19,629 nucleotides of DNA from Goniomonas avonlea. Lineage: Eukaryota; Cryptophyceae; Goniomonadida; Goniomonadaceae. Where the stretch lies: assembly GCA_003573635.1 (NCBI GenBank), contig QUTJ01031793.1, forward strand, positions 1 through 19,629, read 5' to 3'. Of the stretch, positions 18,901-19,629 are shown piece after piece. A model generated the notes under the pieces. That model saw only the letters and a list, made by a program, of their open reading frames with translations, was not told the DNA's origin and searched no databases. A program made the position numbers and the translations under genes. Position 1 is the first letter of the stretch; each line of letters begins with the position of its first letter.

Positions 18901-19629
18901 CAAAACTCCCATACTGGTCCCCACGATCGTTACAACCAAGGCGCCCGTACTGGGCACATTGGCACGTAAAACGCTGCTGTGCCCTTGTAGACCAGAGTCC
19001 ATCGAAAAAAACACAGTCATTGTGTTGAGCTGGTCACCAAGAGTAGCGGTGACAGCAAGGAGAGCACCTACACCAAGCGGGGTCCTAGAAGAAATGGAAC
19101 TGTCAGAAACCCAATGTGTACTCTCAACGACGGTCCTCCCGACCACAAACACGCCTGAGAAAGAATGTCGTGCAAAATTGGCACCGACGACAGTGACAAT
19201 CGCTGAACCAGTACTGGCAGCATTTAGCACGAGGCCGGACGAAATGGATGGCCGGTCAGCAGAGAAGGCAAACGATAGAGTGGAAGAAATCCTGAAAACA
19301 GAAAGAATGACAGGGTGTCCGCGGTGCGGCCCGACGAAGCCTCGAGACTTGACACAACTGTCAGAAACCCAGACAGTCGCCAAGGCCGCAGTGCCATGGG
19401 AGCGCGTTGTGGAGGACGACTGGTGCGGACCAAGATCGGAACCGAACAATGTTACGCTGACAGCTCCCGTCCCAGGTCCGTTCGACACGACAACGCTGCT
19501 CACGGAAGCGTCCTCAAGGCTGAAAGCAGACGTCACGCTCCCAACCTCTTGGCTCGCCGTCACCCCGACAAGCCGACACACCCTGGCCCCACTCGGCGCC
19601 TTGCAGTGCACCGCGCTCTCCGACAGCCA
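757..19629 (-). CDS. Giant exon of a polycystin-1/REJ-like membrane protein (partial at 5' end)
   Basis: One continuous frame of 6,291 codons with no stop. It carries, in order, IPT/TIG repeats, a spacer, filamin repeats, a Cys module, a REJ region, a GAIN-like region with GPS, one membrane helix and a cytoplasmic loop. There is no start codon: the frame is open to base 19629 and begins inside a TIG repeat at the Trp of its W-L-S-E-S motif, so the signal peptide and more repeats lie upstream. The exon ends at 757 with codon CAG followed by GTTTGT, a 5' splice site in phase 0. REJ plus GPS plus the downstream helices place it in the polycystin-1/REJ family of eleven-helix surface receptors, which act at cilia or the sperm surface in animals. 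Specific function here is unknown. The frame and architecture are seen directly; the family call rests on recognised motifs; a role in adhesion or sensing is inference. Confidence 0.85.
958..1026 (-). other. Transmembrane helix 1
   Basis: Twenty-three residues (6202-6224), Thr-Ile-Val-Phe-Val-Thr... to ...Glu-Gly-Phe-Trp, 31 residues after the GPS. It is followed by Ser-Asp-Trp-Arg-Gln-Ile-Arg-Arg-Phe, a basic flank that puts the C-terminal side in the cytoplasm. The position just after the GPS is the standard place for helix 1 in polycystin-1-like proteins. Confidence 0.85.
1120..2172 (-). other. GAIN-like region ending in a GPS autoproteolysis motif
   Basis: 351 residues (5820-6170). The first part is Ala/Leu-rich and probably helical, as in GAIN subdomain A. 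The second part is beta-rich and includes Val-Ala-Leu-Val-Thr-Tyr-Asp-His-His-Val-Asn-Pro-Tyr-Phe. The GPS is at 1120-1257: Cys-Leu-Phe-Trp-Asn-Thr, then Trp-Ser-Ser-Arg-Gly-Cys, then His-Cys-Asp-Cys-Phe-His-Leu-Thr-Gly-Phe-Ser-Thr-Phe. All four Cys, both Trp and the His-Leu-Thr cleavage triad are present, so self-cleavage between Leu and Thr is predicted. Sequons Asn-Ala-Thr, Asn-Ile-Ser, Asn-Gln-Thr and Asn-Thr-Ser agree with an extracellular location. Confidence 0.85.
2173..3900 (-). other. REJ (receptor for egg jelly) region
   Basis: About 576 residues (5244-5819). It opens with a Cys followed by Ile-Asp-Leu-Asp-Ala-Gly-Asp-Ser and Leu-Thr-Phe-Ser-Trp, the typical start of the PKD-like strands of REJ. 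It contains Phe-Gln-Trp and further Phe-x-Trp strands. Near the end is the best match: Leu-Pro-Gly-Tyr-Ser-Tyr-Thr-Ile-Gln-Val-Trp-Ala-Arg, then Asn-Glu-Gln-Pro-Ala-Ser-Gly-Phe-Cys and Cys-Lys-Gln-Trp-His-Asp-Pro-Asp-Leu-Pro-Leu-Ser-Phe-Gln-Trp. The family is known from sea urchin sperm REJ proteins and polycystin-1, where it is extracellular. An Arg-Gly-Asp tripeptide occurs near the start but is probably chance. Confidence 0.8.
3901..4287 (-). other. Cys-containing module preceding the REJ region
   Basis: 129 residues (5115-5243) directly after the last filamin unit. It starts Gln-Pro-Gln-Pro-Pro-Pro and contains Val-Val-Met-Ala-Glu-Phe...Arg-Ile-Arg-Leu-Lys-Phe-Asp-Ile-Ala-Thr-Asn, a Leu-Cys-Thr-Gly-Ala-Ala-Cys pair, Phe-Gly-Thr-Ala-Pro-Val-Cys-Arg-Trp-Lys-Asp, and Leu-Leu-Pro-Gly-Asp-Leu-Ile-His-Leu. 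From memory, the same order of features (a strand with Phe-Asp-x-x-Thr-Asn, a Cys, a Gly-x-x-x-x-Cys-x-Trp, and a Leu-x-Pro-Gly-Asp) precedes REJ-like regions in other large algal and protist membrane proteins. I know no official name for it. Confidence 0.55.
4288..11784 (-). repeat. Array of about 23 filamin/ABP280-type repeats
   Basis: Units of about 109 residues (residues 2616-5114). Each has the filamin pattern: Ala-Gly-x-x-x-x-Phe-Thr-(Val/Ile)-x-x-(Arg/Ala)-Asp-x-(Tyr/Phe)-Gly-Asn, later Gly-(Asp/Ser)-Gly-x-(Tyr/Phe)-x-Val, Ala-Gly-x-Tyr-x-(Leu/Val), and Gly-Ser-Pro-(Phe/x)-x-Val-x-Pro-Gly at the end. Approximate starts of the Asp-x-Tyr-Gly-Asn signature, in protein order: 11698, 11380, 11083, 10757, 10453, 10141, 9826, 9522 (degenerate), 9181, 8860, 8549, 8230, 7939, 7615, 7288, 6977, 6640, 6150, 5827, 5480 (degenerate), 5146, 4846, 4491. 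Filamin repeats are immunoglobulin-like, best known from cytoplasmic actin cross-linkers. Here they lie N-terminal to the GPS and membrane helix, so they should be extracellular. About 16 Asn-x-Ser/Thr sequons are present. The unit count is mine; the boundaries of the degenerate units are approximate. Confidence 0.85.
6340..6640 (-). other. Filamin unit 17 with a large internal insertion
   Basis: The distance from the Ala-Ala-Gly-Asn signature of this unit (about 6640) to the next (about 6150) is about 165 residues instead of 109. The extra 50-60 residues are rich in Arg, His and Val, for example His-Val-Arg-Arg-Val and Thr-His-Arg-Met-Pro-Asp-Arg-Asp-His. They sit between the front strands and the Gly-Arg-Gly-Arg-Tyr...Val-Ser-Gly-Thr-Tyr strand. 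A GT at 6534-6533 and AGs near 6387 exist, but the length between them is not a multiple of three, so an in-frame unspliced intron is not supported. It is most simply a surface loop. Confidence 0.5.
11785..12212 (-). other. Spacer module between the TIG and filamin arrays
   Basis: About 143 residues (roughly 2473-2615) that fit neither repeat. A beta-rich stretch contains Leu-Ile-Glu-Val-Val-Val-Pro-Pro-Val-Phe-Asn-Val-Thr-Glu-Gly, then Trp-Thr-Val-Arg, and later an Ala-Gly-Phe-Thr-Ala-Asp-Trp-His-Ala-Tyr-Thr-Phe-Thr-Trp run. The 'hydrophobic strand, Pro-Pro-x-Phe' pattern resembles single beta-sandwich modules seen in large protist surface proteins. I cannot name a family. It contains one N-glycosylation sequon (Asn-Val-Thr). 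Confidence 0.5.
12213..19629 (-). repeat. Array of 28 complete plus one partial IPT/TIG-like repeats
   Basis: Tandem units of 84-89 residues (mostly 86, i.e. 258 bases). A typical unit is: Ser-Ser...Asn-x-Pro-(Ser/Ala/Thr)-Thr-Gly-x-x-Ser-Val-Thr-Val-(Val/Leu)-Gly-Ser-x-x-Gly, then Arg-x-Gly-x-x-x-Cys-x-x-Thr-x-Trp-x-Ser-Asp-Ser-Ser-x-x-Cys-Lys, then a Val-Thr strand and Phe-Ser-Tyr-Asp. This fits the IPT/TIG immunoglobulin-like fold, an extracellular adhesion or ligand-binding module. Lowest base of the landmark Trp codon in successive units: 19627, 19369, 19111, 18847, 18589, 18334, 18076, 17818, 17563 (Leu instead), 17305, 17053, 16798, 16540, 16282, 16027, 15769, 15511, 15253, 14995, 14737, 14482, 14224, 13969, 13711, 13447, 13180, 12913, 12655, 12343. 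The array is rich in Ser, Thr, Val, Gly and Arg. The last unit is about 18 residues longer than average. The repeat is certain; the TIG assignment is by pattern. Confidence 0.85.

Noticed and set aside
19609-19611. GTG as the start of the giant frame
   Set aside because: The frame is open for six more codons to the window edge and those codons (Trp-Leu-Ser-Glu-Ser-Ala) continue the TIG repeat motif, so this is an internal Val.
4288-19629. CRISPR-like or satellite DNA because of regular spacing
   Set aside because: The regularity is at protein level with diverged DNA and an open frame; no identical repeats with unique spacers are present.

Overview
The whole window is the inside of one giant eukaryotic gene on the minus strand. 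The reading frame is already open at base 19629 and still open at base 1, so neither the start codon nor the end of the gene is present. The visible coding sequence is one uninterrupted exon of at least 18,873 bases (757-19629, 6,291 codons), a 103-base GT-AG intron (654-756) and the beginning of the next exon (1-653, 217 codons plus two bases). Together they give about 6,508 residues. Residue numbers below count from the first in-frame codon at 19629.

Read in protein order (from high to low coordinates) the layout is: (1) an array of 28 complete and one partial IPT/TIG-like beta-sandwich repeats of about 86 residues (12213-19629); (2) a spacer module (11785-12212); (3) an array of 23 degenerate filamin-type immunoglobulin-like repeats of about 109 residues (4288-11784); (4) a Cys-containing module of about 129 residues (3901-4287); (5) a REJ (receptor for egg jelly) region (2173-3900); (6) a GAIN-like region ending in a canonical GPS autoproteolysis motif (1120-2172); (7) a first membrane helix (958-1026), a 67-residue cytoplasmic loop, then helices 2 and 3 after the intron (588-653 and 459-530), and a long basic, Ser/Thr/Pro-rich cytoplasmic segment that runs off the window. 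REJ plus GPS plus this helix pattern is the signature of the polycystin-1/REJ family. The IPT/TIG and filamin arrays and the lack of a PLAT domain after helix 1 make the architecture different from animal polycystin-1.

The organism is most likely a free-living unicellular eukaryote with a GC-rich genome (an alga such as a cryptophyte or chlorophyte, or a flagellate protist). The reasons are the spliceosomal intron with CTAAC-type branch site, the huge exon, and the TIG/filamin/REJ combination. The lineage cannot be fixed from this sequence. A plausible role is a cell-surface or flagellar adhesion/mechanosensory receptor whose ectodomain of more than 6,000 residues is cleaved at the GPS but held non-covalently; this is inference. 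I see no RNA genes, mobile elements, CRISPR arrays, promoters or second genes. Open frames on the plus strand are shadows of the GC-rich minus-strand coding sequence.
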